Source: Siphonodentalium dalli (taxonomy: Eukaryota; Mollusca; Scaphopoda; Gadilida; Siphonodentaliidae). From it: a stretch of DNA of 64,000 bases. The stretch spans positions 47,030,911 to 47,094,910 of the forward strand of contig CP136066.1 in assembly GCA_032622095.1 (NCBI GenBank). Reading direction: 5' to 3'. Within the stretch, counting starts at the first letter, position 1. Every line of letters begins with the position of its first letter. This document shows positions 13,368 through 23,862 of this stretch, piece after piece. Both the position numbers and the translations under genes were made by a program. The notes under the pieces are model-generated. The model saw only the letters and a program-made list of their open reading frames with translations, did not search any database and was not told the origin of the DNA.

Positions 13368-14000
13368 TCACTAAAGCCTTGGGTGTTGTGTGGGTCACCG
13401 TGAATAACTCTTCGAAAAATATTCACGGTGTTGAGTATTTTGCTTATCGCACGCTTGTTTACATACTGTACAAATTCGCGAATACCGATTCATATTTGAA
13501 GAAAAATGACGTGAACCATTATATTGATCACTTCAAATTACGACTATTGCATTTTTCATAACAAATCTTATACTTCAATGGTCGAGGTTGGAAAAATAAA
13601 ACATCAACATGTCCGTTGGTATATTAGTCGTATAAGTCGGGCAAAACTTACGAAAATATTCACAATTGAAGACGTTGACCTACGAACGGTGTATGGATTG
13701 GATGAGAACGCTGATGAATTGCTGTACTGTTAATCACACGATTGCTAATGCTATATACTTGCTGATAAAACACAACAGCGGGAGAACGGCCACTATACAT
13801 CCGCCAATATTGCAATAAACTCTGAATTACTACATATGTCATGGTTAATGGACGAGCTACTTGAGCTCGTAGTCCGAGACCATTTAGTTCACGAATGTCC
13901 AGTCGCAGTCCATTAACCGATTTACAACATAGCTTTATGATACACGAGGAGAAATTAGAATAATGCAGATGAAAATCACGATGAATGATCGAACGGGCGG
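13368..14000. repeat. Left copy of segmental duplication, proximal part
   Basis: This aligns with 53590-54060. Shared landmarks include 'CACGGTGTTGAGTATTTTGC', 'ACCGATTCATATTTGAAGAA', 'CACAATTGAAGACGTTGACC' and 'AAAACACAACAGCGGGA'. Similarity fades near 13990. The short frames inside are not conserved between the copies. Confidence 0.75.
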
Positions 14001-15357
14001 ACGCAGCTAATTATGCAATAGTCCTCCGAAAGTGTCTTTTGACATATATATAAAACTATTCGGGAGCCTCTATTCAGCGTCGGAGGGGCCCACACCCTTG
14101 TGCGTTGCGGTCCATGTGTGCGCTTGGCGCACATGACAAATATCTCCTATTCTTTTATATGGAGATAATATTTACTATGATACTTCAATATATGCTCATG
14201 CAGATATGTTCATATTGGACGGCGTTAAATTAACGGCGTTATAACCTCCGCCAGGGTACCCCGAGTCATCACACCAAATTTGAAAATATGAGTCTGGGAG
14301 AAACATCCGGACAGACAGACATTTTATATATGTATATATATGTAAATATATGTCCCACATATATATACATAAACAAGATAGAAATACTGAATTTGGTGTC
14401 GATCAAATGCCTGAAGTGTTTACTATTATGAAAAAAGAATACATTAAAACATTGTATAGTGGATCAGTGCTCAGGTTGATCCACTCTCCCCTGTCCACTC
14501 TATCTGATGGTATATAGCCCCCTGTCATCGAATGTGACCTCCCAGAACAATGACTGGAAAACAAAATGTCATAAAAATTTACTTCTGGTATACAAAAATA
14601 TATCTGTCGAACTCGAATTTGTGGTGGAAATTTACATGTGGTCTCATCATGTACACACATACCGATGACATAATATCGGGATGTCATCCAACCCATATCT
14701 CACAAGTGAGTAATCCACTGTGCACCATGCCCCACCATGTCCCACTCTCCCCTAATGTATGGGGTATGATGTTATGACATGCAATTAACATATTACTTCC
14801 ACAATATGACACAGATGAAGCTTCCTAGCATAGAACCAAAAACAAGAAGCTACTTGCTGTTCGGATTGTTGTGTTGAACTGTTCATTATTTTAGAAGTTC
14901 AAAAGGGGAAAAAATAATATTTTCAACTTCCCAAATGTATTAATATTCCACTGTTTTGTGTCTTCTCTTAATAATTGTTCAGATTCTATATGCAATAAAT
15001 ATGATGTTATGTTAAATTCAATGCAATAAATATGGTGATAAGTTAAATTCAAGATTTGTTGCTGAACGGATTCAGAAAACAAACCTGTGTTGGAAATATC
15101 TTGCAGTGCCCGGATGAATGTACAACACGCGTCTGCGCCTCAACCTTTGGTATACTAAATACTCATCAAAGAGTATAGTTCTTATGAAATGTTCAGATAC
15201 TAAGTTAAACAAACTTATATATATATATCTGAACATTTGCCTTCAATAAATAGCACTCCTTTTCTGCGCGTGCATTACATATGTCTACTTATGTACATGA
15301 CCCCCGTCACCCCATAAATAAGAAACCATACCCAATGTATACTTGTATAACTGAGTG
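14001..15357. other. Unassigned intergenic DNA with one transposon-derived segment
   Basis: No gene is seen. The part from about 14755 to 15145 resembles the right half of the TTAA-flanked element at 43970-44924, including 'GGGGTATGATG' and a diverged right end 'CAACACGCGTCTGCGCC'. A GACAGACAGACA tail is at 14310-14325. An imperfect inverted repeat of 'AAATGTTCAGATA' lies at 15187-15237. Confidence 0.5.
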
Positions 15358-15905
15358 GGACAATAAATTTAATATAATATTATAAAGAGTTTATCAATTA
15401 TGTGACACGCGGAACGTCAGTCATCGGTCTGTTTTGATCTATTTAGTAAACTGAACCTATATGTAACATAACCCACAATGAATTCAGAATGACTTCCAAC
15501 CGCAATAGGGTTACTACTCGCTTAACAAGAACACATCTATTTAGTATAGTATTATAAAGAGTTGAGAAATTATGCGACACGGACAGCCAGATATCGATCT
15601 GTTTTGATCAATTTTGTAAACTGGACCCGGATGTAACATAACCCAGAATGAACTCAGACTTCCAACCGCAGTAGGGATAATATTCGCTTATATAGCAAGA
15701 ACAAATATATTTAATATAATATTATAAAGAGTTGAGAAATGATGCGACACGCGGAGAGTCAGTTATCGATCTATTTTGATCTACTAGTATTTAGTAAACT
15801 GGAACCTGGATGTAACATAGTACAGAATGAACTCAGACTTCCAACCGCAATAGGGATAATATTCGCTTAGCAAGATCAGACGTATTTAGATAAGATAGTT
15901 GCATA
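15358..15905. repeat. Tandem repeat of about 175-bp unit, three copies
   Basis: Three consecutive imperfect copies share landmarks such as 'TATTATAAAGAGTT', 'GCGACACG', 'TGTAACATA' and 'CTTCCAACCGCAATAGGG'. A further partial copy resumes at about 16466-16590, beyond the inverted-repeat element at 15935-16452. This indicates that the element landed within the array. Confidence 0.75.
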
Positions 15906-15934
15906 AGGGATCACTTCGAATATTTGACATATTT

Positions 15935-16452
15935 TCACCCGTCGTCTAGTGGTCCTGCTAATATGCTATGCTGCTGGTGGTCCTGCTGAATTGCTATGAT
16001 GCGGGTAGGGCAAACTGATGCCGTTACAAATAAATGTACCGTTATGTTTTCTAAAGTTGTCATTTTCGCGGTGTTTGGTTAATCCGTGCGATTTGTGAAA
16101 AAAACATGTGTGTATGAAGCATTCAAGAACATAGATATGTTTGAAATATTTAATAATGCTTTCGCTGGTGTTTCTAAAATGACGCGAATAACAATCTTGA
16201 TTGTAGTCGATTTTCAACAACTAATACAAGTATTAACAATATTTCGCAATAGATATGTTTTTGAAAGCTTGATACGCACAATGGCTTTTCCTGGATATTT
16301 TAAGATTATCGGAACACCGCGAAATATTACAAATTAAAAAATATAGCGGTAATGTTTGTTAACAGCATCAGTTTGCCCTAACAGCATCACAGCAATTCCG
16401 CAGGACCCAATCTCATCATAGCACATTAGCAAGACCATTTGACCAGGGGTGA
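15935..16452. mobile_element. Inverted-repeat element (MITE), about 518 bp
   Basis: The left arm begins TCACCC and includes GGTCCTGCTAATATGC, then GGTCCTGCTGAATTGC and GGGCAAACTGATGC. The right arm carries the same blocks in inverse order and orientation, ending GGGGTGA. The inverted arms extend over about 130 bp with moderate divergence. It interrupts the 175-bp tandem array. The superfamily is unassigned: the target duplication is not clear beyond a few T residues. Confidence 0.7.
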
Positions 16453-17468
16453 TTTTAGACAGACTTCCAACCACAATAGGGTTAGTAATAGCTTAGCAAG
16501 AACAGATGTATTTAGATAAGATAGCTGATATGTATTTAGATAATATAGTTGCATAAGGGGCGGATCACTTGGAATATTTGACACATGTTAGGCTCCATCT
16601 CATCACCTGGACCATACAGCGGTGCAAACTCAATGCAGCGCCCTCTACGATGTCACTGCTCCACGCAGCGCCCTCTACGTTAGCACTGCGATATAGCACT
16701 GCCACAAGGATGGTACGATGGCGGACCGATACATCTATTTTTACATATCGTCGGAACTATATTAAGTCACCTATTATCTTATTTTGACCACCAAACGTTT
16801 GAAATAATAGCAATTCTTTCGGTAATGATAACAACAATATAGATCCAGACATTTACAATTTTAATCCTAAAACATAAGAACTAAGAACACGTACGAAATC
16901 CTTACCAAGTGTCCTTATGGCAGTGATATCTCAGCGAAAACGATGGGAGATAACTCTGCCTGGAGTTTGACAGCGGTGTTCACACCGAAGTAGATCGAAC
17001 CGGAACATAAATACAACTGGATTGTGTTGTATCATTGATACTGTGTACTTACTTACCTTAGCTTGGTGCAGATACATATGCTTTAGCAGACAGTTTGTGC
17101 ACCATGGCGATATAAAGTTGTGCCAGTGCATGGACACCCACACAGGTTGACCCATTCGCATATCATTTCCAATGTCTGTGCTGTGTTTCACAAATTAACT
17201 TTAAAGCCCGGAATCATGTGTTGATGTCATGAATCGCTATTTAGTTTTCGAACACTGTCCTTGACTACACGTCTCCGCCATACTTCGTTGGGCACAAAAT
17301 AATCACCAACATCGGTTCAACAACGATTATACAAAATGCAAATAAAGCGGCATTGAGTACAATCTCTACCATCGGTGTCTGCTATCATATTATTCTAATA
17401 ATAGCACCGAGTAGTTTAATGCGCATGACCGAGAGAGGTTGCGAAGGTGCATGATAATTGATTGAGTA
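16453..17468. other. Residual tandem repeat, then unassigned DNA
   Basis: 16466-16590 repeats the 15840-15930 sequence. The remainder, to 17468, shows short interrupted frames only and nothing that I recognise. Confidence 0.5.
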
Positions 17469-19519
17469 GGTTACACACAACTAATTATTTTCCATAGGCG
17501 ACAGTGTTAACTAAAATTCCCGCCGGCCATGGGTTTGACCTAGTTGAACTTCAAGTGGTCAATTTTCCCGTAGAACGTCATCCTCTGCACCAGTATGTGA
17601 CAACAAACGCGCCCTTTTCGGTATTTTTTTCAAACGATAATCTTGCATTTCCACAACTACCCCATTTACTGCAAAAAAATCAGCAGCATAAAAATACCCA
17701 GACCCCTTCCGTAACTTCTGGACGCCACCAGACTCTTCCTGGACATCTAAACATACACGAACGCCATATTTACGTAGGCTATGATTTTCTGTTCCCGATT
17801 AGGGATATTTCCCTCAATGATAATCAACCAATCAGCAGCCAGAATCTTTTTTTTATGCTGACTCGAGTTTCCCTACACAAATTCAAGAAGCGTAACTCTA
17901 TATAATTAGTTGTTTGTAACCTATAATTGAAATGAAAATTGAAGTTTTATCGTGTAAACCGCGCCAATTTTACAAAAAAAGCTTTACCGTGATACAATAG
18001 AAATATAGGAGTCATTGGACATCCTATTATCTCCCAGCGGTCATTTAACCCACATACCCCGTTTTAAAATTAACAATTTTTTTGGGGTAAGAAATAACAC
18101 AAGTAATAGAATCCTGATAAATCTGGAAGCGCAGTTTAGTAGAAAAGATACTAATGTCTCATGTTAGGCTTGTCATAGACATATATACTGCACAGTGTCG
18201 CATGTCCCATCTCCATCCACTCACTAGTGGGGATATTATGGCCACAAATGTGACCACACCCCAAATTCAGGGTTTTTCATCATAATTTAATTTGTAAAAA
18301 CCGACTCGCGTGCATAACGCACACGATAGAAAGTAATATGTATAAGTTTAGAAAACTAGTCACGTATATCTACCATACTTTTTAAGGAATTTATCTAATT
18401 TTGAACAATACAATGTTTAATTGCATTTGAAATAGACCCCCCCCCCCCTCAAAATTTCACCATCCGATGATGGTTTGGTTCAATGATAGGCGGATGTCCC
18501 TTTAAATTTCAGTACTTTTCAGGAGTTTGAGTCGAATTTCTATCAGAGAAACTTCCATCACCTCGACCGTGCTATTTTGAACATTAGAGGTCCACCCATA
18601 TGCACAAAATGGATGATTTTCAGAAAATTTCGACTTCGGAAAAAGTTGAAGTTCCGGCGACAGAGGGTTAATAAATGTCTCGCATAATCTGAAAAAGGGT
18701 CTGTAGGGCGTGAAAATATAATAACTCAACAAAACGAGTCAGTCTTTGTTTATCAGTGTTCCTAAATTCGCTGCCCTGAACGATATTTGAAAAATGTGAT
18801 TTTTTTGCCTATAGGTTACACACAACTAATTATTTTCCATAGGCGACAGTGTTAACTAAAAGTCCCGCCGGCCATGGGTTTGACCTAGTTGAACTTCAAG
18901 TGGTCAATTTTCCCTTAGAGCGTCATCCTCTGCACCAGTATGTGACAACAAACGCGCCCTTTTCGGTATTTTTTTCAAACGATAATCTTGCATTTCCACA
19001 ACTACCCCATTTACTGCAAAAAAATCAGCAGCATAAAAATACCCAGACCCCTTCCGTAACTTCTGGACGCCACCAGACTCTTCCTGGACATCTAAACATA
19101 CACGAACGCCATATTTACGTAGGCTATGATTTTCTGTTCCCGATTAGGGATATTTCCCTCAATGATAATCAACCAATCAGCAGCCAGAATTTTTTGTTAT
19201 GCTGACTCGAGTTTCCCTACACAAATTCAAGAAGCGTAACTCTATATAATTAGTTGTTTGTAACCTTTAATTGAAATGAAAATTGAAGTTTTATCGTGTA
19301 AACCGCGCCAATTTTACAAAAAAAGCTTTACCGTGATACAATAGAAATATAGGAGTCATTGGACATCCTATTATCTCCCAGCGGTCATTTAACCCACATA
19401 CCCCGTTTTAAAATTAACATTTTTTTTGGGGTAAGAAATAACACCAGTAATAAAATCCTGATAAATCTGGAAGCGCCGTTTAGTAGAAAAGATACTAATG
19501 TCTCATGTTAGGCTTGTCA

Positions 19520-20034
19520 TCTCATATATAGTTTGAAGACCTCTGTCTGTATGTTTGTCTGTCTGTCTGTCTTTAATACAAATCTACGATTCTCGACCGA
19601 TCGGGACGAAACTTGGTACGTGTGTGTAGTTTGACCAGGCGGTGGTCGTTGTCGTATTGGCGAGCCCGTGCGACGCCCGTGCAGCGCATGCACAGACGAG
19701 ATCTCAGAAACGGGTGGAGCTATCGACTTGAAATTTGGTATGTGAATGTATCTTGCCCCGGATACGAATTTTGTCGGGTCGCCGAGCCCGTGCGACGCCA
19801 GCTTCGCGCATGCGCAGACGAGATATCGGAAACGGGTGGAGCTATCGACTTGAAATTTGCTATGTGAATGTATCTTGCCCCGGATACGAATTTTATCGGG
19901 TCGCCGAGCCCGTGCGACGCCAGCTTCGCGCATGCGCAGACCAGATCTCGGAAACGTGTGGAGCTATCGACTTGAAATTTGGTTTTTGAATAGCCCGGAC
20001 AACGTCGAGCTCATCGGCTATATATATATATATA
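19520..20034 (+). mobile_element. Helitron family H2, plus strand
   Basis: It begins TCTCATATATAGTTTGAAG, continues with CTGTCTGTCTG, and holds three copies of a 122-bp repeat (roughly 19620-19985). It ends with the subterminal hairpin GCCCGGACAACGTCGAGC and then TCATCGGCTA, merging into (TA)n. The terminal CTAG seen in other copies is here obscured by the neighbouring element. Open frames offset by 122 bp are repeat artefacts. Confidence 0.8.
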
Positions 20035-20758
20035 CTAGAAGGTGACCCGACTTCGTCCGAGCTTTGACCATGTATTGACCATTTTGAAGGTCAAGGTCAG
20101 GTGGGGTAACGATTTGACCCGACCAAAACATTGCCCAGACAAAAGTACCCGTACTTGTCCATTTTGAAGGTCAAGGTCAGGTGGGTCACGATTTGACCCG
20201 TCCAAAACACTGCCCGGGCAAAAGTACCCGACAAAAGTACCCGTCGAAATCCATCCGGTTTTACCCGATTTGACCTCGAATTGATCATTTTGAAGGCGAT
20301 TTTACCTTGAATTGACCCGATTTCAAGGTCACGTCGCACGGGCAAATGAATATGCTTTTGAGACTCCCCATACGAAGGTACCCCCACATACCAAGTTTCA
20401 TCGAAATCCCGTGATATTCGGGCGTTTGACCTTGAAATGACCCGATTTCAAGGTCAAGGTCACGTCGCGCGGGCAAATTAATATGCTCATGAGACTCCCC
20501 ATACGAAGGTACCCCCACATACCAAGTTTCATCGAAATCACGTGATATTCGGGCGTTTGACCTTGAAATGACCCGATTTCAAGGTCAAGATCACGTTTCA
20601 CGGACAAATTAATAGGCCCATGCCACCCCCGGCCGAAAATACCCCACATATCAAGTTTCATCGAAATCGGCTACGCCATTTTCGAGTTCATCGCGAACAC
20701 ACACACAGACACACACACACAAAAACACACACACAGATCTTCCAAAATATATAATAGA
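20035..20758 (-). mobile_element. Helitron family H1, minus strand
   Basis: On the minus strand it starts TCTATTATATATTTTGGAAG at 20758 and ends with hairpin CTCGGACGAAGTCGGG followed by TCACCTTCTAG at 20035. The interior holds repeated CAAGGTCAAGGTCA motifs and a (GT)n/(GTCT)n tract near the 5' end. It is part of a 1232-bp block duplicated at 21267. Confidence 0.85.
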
Positions 20759-21266
20759 CTAGAAAGTGACCCGACTTCGTCCGGGCTTTGACCTTGAATT
20801 GTCCATTTTGAAGGTCAAGGTCAAGTGGGGTCACGATTTGACCAGTCCAAAAACACTGCCCGGACAAAAGTACCCGACAAACGTGCCCGTCGAAATCCAT
20901 CCGGTTTTACCCGATTTGACCTTGAATTGATCATTTTGAAGGTCAAGGTCTGGTCGGGGACTTGAAATTTACTATGTGAATGTATCTTGCCCCGGATACA
21001 AATTTTATCGGGTCGCCGAGCCCGTGCGACGCCAGCTTCGCGCATGCGCACACGAGATATCGGAAACGGGTGGAGCTATCGACTTGAAATTTGATATGTG
21101 AATGTATCTTGCCCCGGATACGAATTTTATCGGGTCGCCGAGCCCGTGCGACGCCAGCTTCGCGCATGCGCAGACCAGATCTCGGAAACGTGTGGAGCTA
21201 TCGACTTGAAATTTGGTTTTTGAATAGCCCGGACAACGTCGGGCTCATCGGCTATATATATATATA
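20759..21266. mobile_element. Truncated H1 (minus) fused to truncated H2 (plus)
   Basis: An H1 3' end in minus orientation begins with CTAGAAAGTGACCCG at 20759 and breaks off near 20957 after 'GGTCTGGTCGGGGACTTG'. From there an H2 interior and 3' end run in plus orientation up to 'GGGCTCATCGGCTA' near 21254 and a (TA)n stretch. Confidence 0.75.
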
Positions 21267-22405
21267 CTAGAAGGTGACCCGACTTCGTCCGAGCTTTGAC
21301 CATGAATTGACCATTTTGAAGGTCAAGGTCAGGTGGGGTAACGATTTGACCCGACCAAAACATTGCCCAGACAAAAGTACCCGTACTTGTCCATTTTGAA
21401 GGTCAAGGTCAGGTGGGTCACGATTTGACCCGTCCAAAACACTGCCCGGGCAAAAGTACCCGACAAAAGTACCCGTCGAAATCCATCCGGTTTTACCCGA
21501 TTTGACCTCGAATTGATCATTTTGAAGGCGATTTTACCTTGAATTGACCCGATTTCAAGGTCACGTCGCACGGGCAAATGAATATGCTTTTGAGACTCCC
21601 CATACGAAGGTACCCCCACATACCAAGTTTCATCGAAATCCCGTGATATTCGGGCGTTTGACCTTGAAATGACCCGATTTCAAGGTCAAGGTCACGTCGC
21701 ACGGGCAAATGAATATGCTCATGAGACTCCCCATACGAAGGTACCCCCACATACCAAGTTTCATCGAAATCACGTGATATTCGGGCGTTTGACCTTGAAA
21801 TGACCCGATTTCAAGGTCAAGGTCACGTTGCACGGACAAATTAATAGGCCCATGCCACCCCCCGGCCGAAAATATCCCACATACCAAGTTTCATCGAAAT
21901 CGGCTGGGCCATTTTCGAGTTCATCGCGAACACACACACAGACACACACACACAAAAACACACACCCAGATCTTCCAAAATATATAATAGACTAGAAGGT
22001 GACCCGACTTCGTCCGGGCTTTGACCTTGAATTGTCGATTTTGAAGGTCAAGGTCAAGTGAGGTCACGATTTTACCAGTCCAAAAACACTGCCCGGACAA
22101 AAGTACCCGACAAACGTGCCCGTCGAAATCCATCCGGTTTTACCCGATTTGACCTTGAATTGATCATTTTGAAGGTCAAGGTCTGGTCGGGGACTTGAAA
22201 TTTGCTATGTGAATGTATCTTGCCCCGGATACGAATTTTATCGGGTCGCCGAGCCCGTGCGACCTCAGCTTCGCGCATGCGCAGACCAGATCTCGGAAAC
22301 GCGTAGAGCTATCACATGCACATACCAGATCTCGGAAACGAGTGGAGCTATCGACTTGAAATTTGGTTTTTGAATAGCCCGGACAACGTCGGGCTCATCG
22401 GCTAG
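21267..22405. mobile_element. Second copy of the H1(-)/H1(-)/H2(+) block
   Basis: H1 on the minus strand spans 21267-21991. It is followed without a gap by another H1 3' end from 21992, broken near 22190 and joined to H2 plus-strand sequence ending in GCCCGGACAACGTCGGGC and CTAG at 22402-22405. The order and break points match 20035-21266, so this is a tandem duplication of about 1.2 kb rather than independent insertions. Confidence 0.8.
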
Positions 22406-22963
22406 TCTCATATATATTTTGAAGACCTCTGTCTGTCTGTCTGTTTGTCTGTCTGTCATTAATACAAATCTACGATTCTCGACCGATCGGGACGAAACTT
22501 GGTACGTGTGTGTAGTTTGACCAGGCGGTGGTCGTTGTCGTATTGGCGAGCCCGTGCGACGCCCGCTTCGCGCATGCGCAGACGATATCTCGGAAACGGG
22601 TGGAGCTATCGACTTGAAATTTGCTATGTGAATGTATCTTGCCCCGGATGCGAATTTTATCGGCTCGCCGAGCCCGTGCGACGACAGCTTCGCGCATGTG
22701 CAGACGAGATCTCGGAAACGGGTGGAGCTATCGACTTGAAATTTGGTATGTGAATGTATCTTGCCCAGGATACGAATTTTATCGGGTCGCCGAGCCCGTG
22801 CGACGCCAGCTTCGCGCATGCGCAGACCAGATCTCGGAAACGGGTAGAGCTATCGACTTGAAATTTGGTTTTTGAATAGCCCGGACAACGTCGGACTGGG
22901 TAGAGCTATCGACTTGAAATTTCGTTTTTGAATAGCCCGGACAACGTCGGGCTCATCGGCTAG
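22406..22963 (+). mobile_element. Helitron family H2, plus strand, both ends present
   Basis: The 5' end TCTCATATATATTTTGAAG follows directly on the CTAG of the previous element. The 3' end is hairpin GCCCGGACAACGTCGGGC, TCATCGG, CTAG (22960-22963). The interior carries 122-bp repeats, and the last 60 bp before the hairpin are partly duplicated (22840-22960). A 184-codon minus-strand frame over this region arises from the repeats. Confidence 0.85.
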
Positions 22964-23862
22964 TCTATTATATATTTTGAAAGATCTGTGTGTTTGTTTG
23001 TGTGTAATCGATGGACTCAAAAACGGCTCAGCCAATTTCGATGAAAGTTGGTACGTGGGGGTATTTTCGGGCCACGAGTAACATAGGCCTATTAATTTGT
23101 TCGTGCGAGGTCAACTTTTCACGTGCCGAGGTCAAATCTGTTTTTACGCCGTTTTGCGCTAATATATTTCAGTTCGGTGCTCACAAATCGATTCGATATA
23201 GCGCGAATAATACATTGCCAGTCATATAATTTGCACGGTTAGAATCTGTGGCGTTTCATCTTTCCAACGATATATAATATGTATGTATCCGTTTTAGTTA
23301 TCTGCCTCAATTATTAAGAAGAAGTGGTACGATCTTCTATTAGGGTAAAAACGATGCGTAACTTCTATGACGTCGTTAGAGGTCATAAAGTTAGATCACG
23401 TTAACTCATAACCGGCCGATGCATTTGACTGTTTCAGACGTCTTGGCGATATCTCGGGCACCGATGGTAATTTATCTTTACGTTGAAACTTGATAATTAA
23501 TGAGCGTGTGTATATATGAGGCGCGTTTATATACTTCAGTGGAAATCAAATCGGGTTAAACTGGCGGATTTTTACGGACGAAATTTGATGCATAGGGTAT
23601 CTCGGTATCCGCTGGGCCGATTTCCCGGTATCCGCTGGGCCGATTTCCACCATTTTTGGGGTGTTGGTGTTTGAACCCACCAGACCTTGACCTTCAAAAT
23701 GGTCAATTCAAGGTCAAACCGGGTAAAACCGGATGGATTTCGACGGGTACTTTTGTTCGGGCACTGTGTTTTGGACGGGTCAAATCGTGACCCCACTTGA
23801 TCTTGGCCTTCAAAATAGACAATTCAAGGTCAAAGCCCGGACGAAGTCGGGTCACCTTCTAG
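22964..23862 (+). mobile_element. Helitron family H1, plus strand, full-length non-autonomous copy
   Basis: The 899-bp element starts TCTATTATATATTTTG directly after CTAG and ends with hairpin CCCGGACGAAGTCGGG, TCACCTT, CTAG, followed by the host T at 23863. The interior has AAGGTCA-type repeats near the 3' end and no coding sequence. Confidence 0.88.

Larger units (their letters stand above)
19520..23862. mobile_element. Helitron cluster A inserted in array unit 2
   Basis: The block starts with TC, ends with CTAG and sits exactly between A and T: units 1 and 3 read 'TTGTCATAGACATA' without interruption, while unit 2 reads TTGTCA, block, TAGACATA. No target duplication is made. These are the defining marks of Helitron insertion. 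Inside are several elements of two families in both orientations. No Rep/helicase coding sequence is visible, so all are non-autonomous. Confidence 0.88.

Noticed and set aside
19517..22875. Open frames of 84-184 codons rich in Arg in the Helitron region
   Set aside because: They follow the 122-bp tandem repeat inside H2 elements and overlap on both strands; no protein family is recognised.
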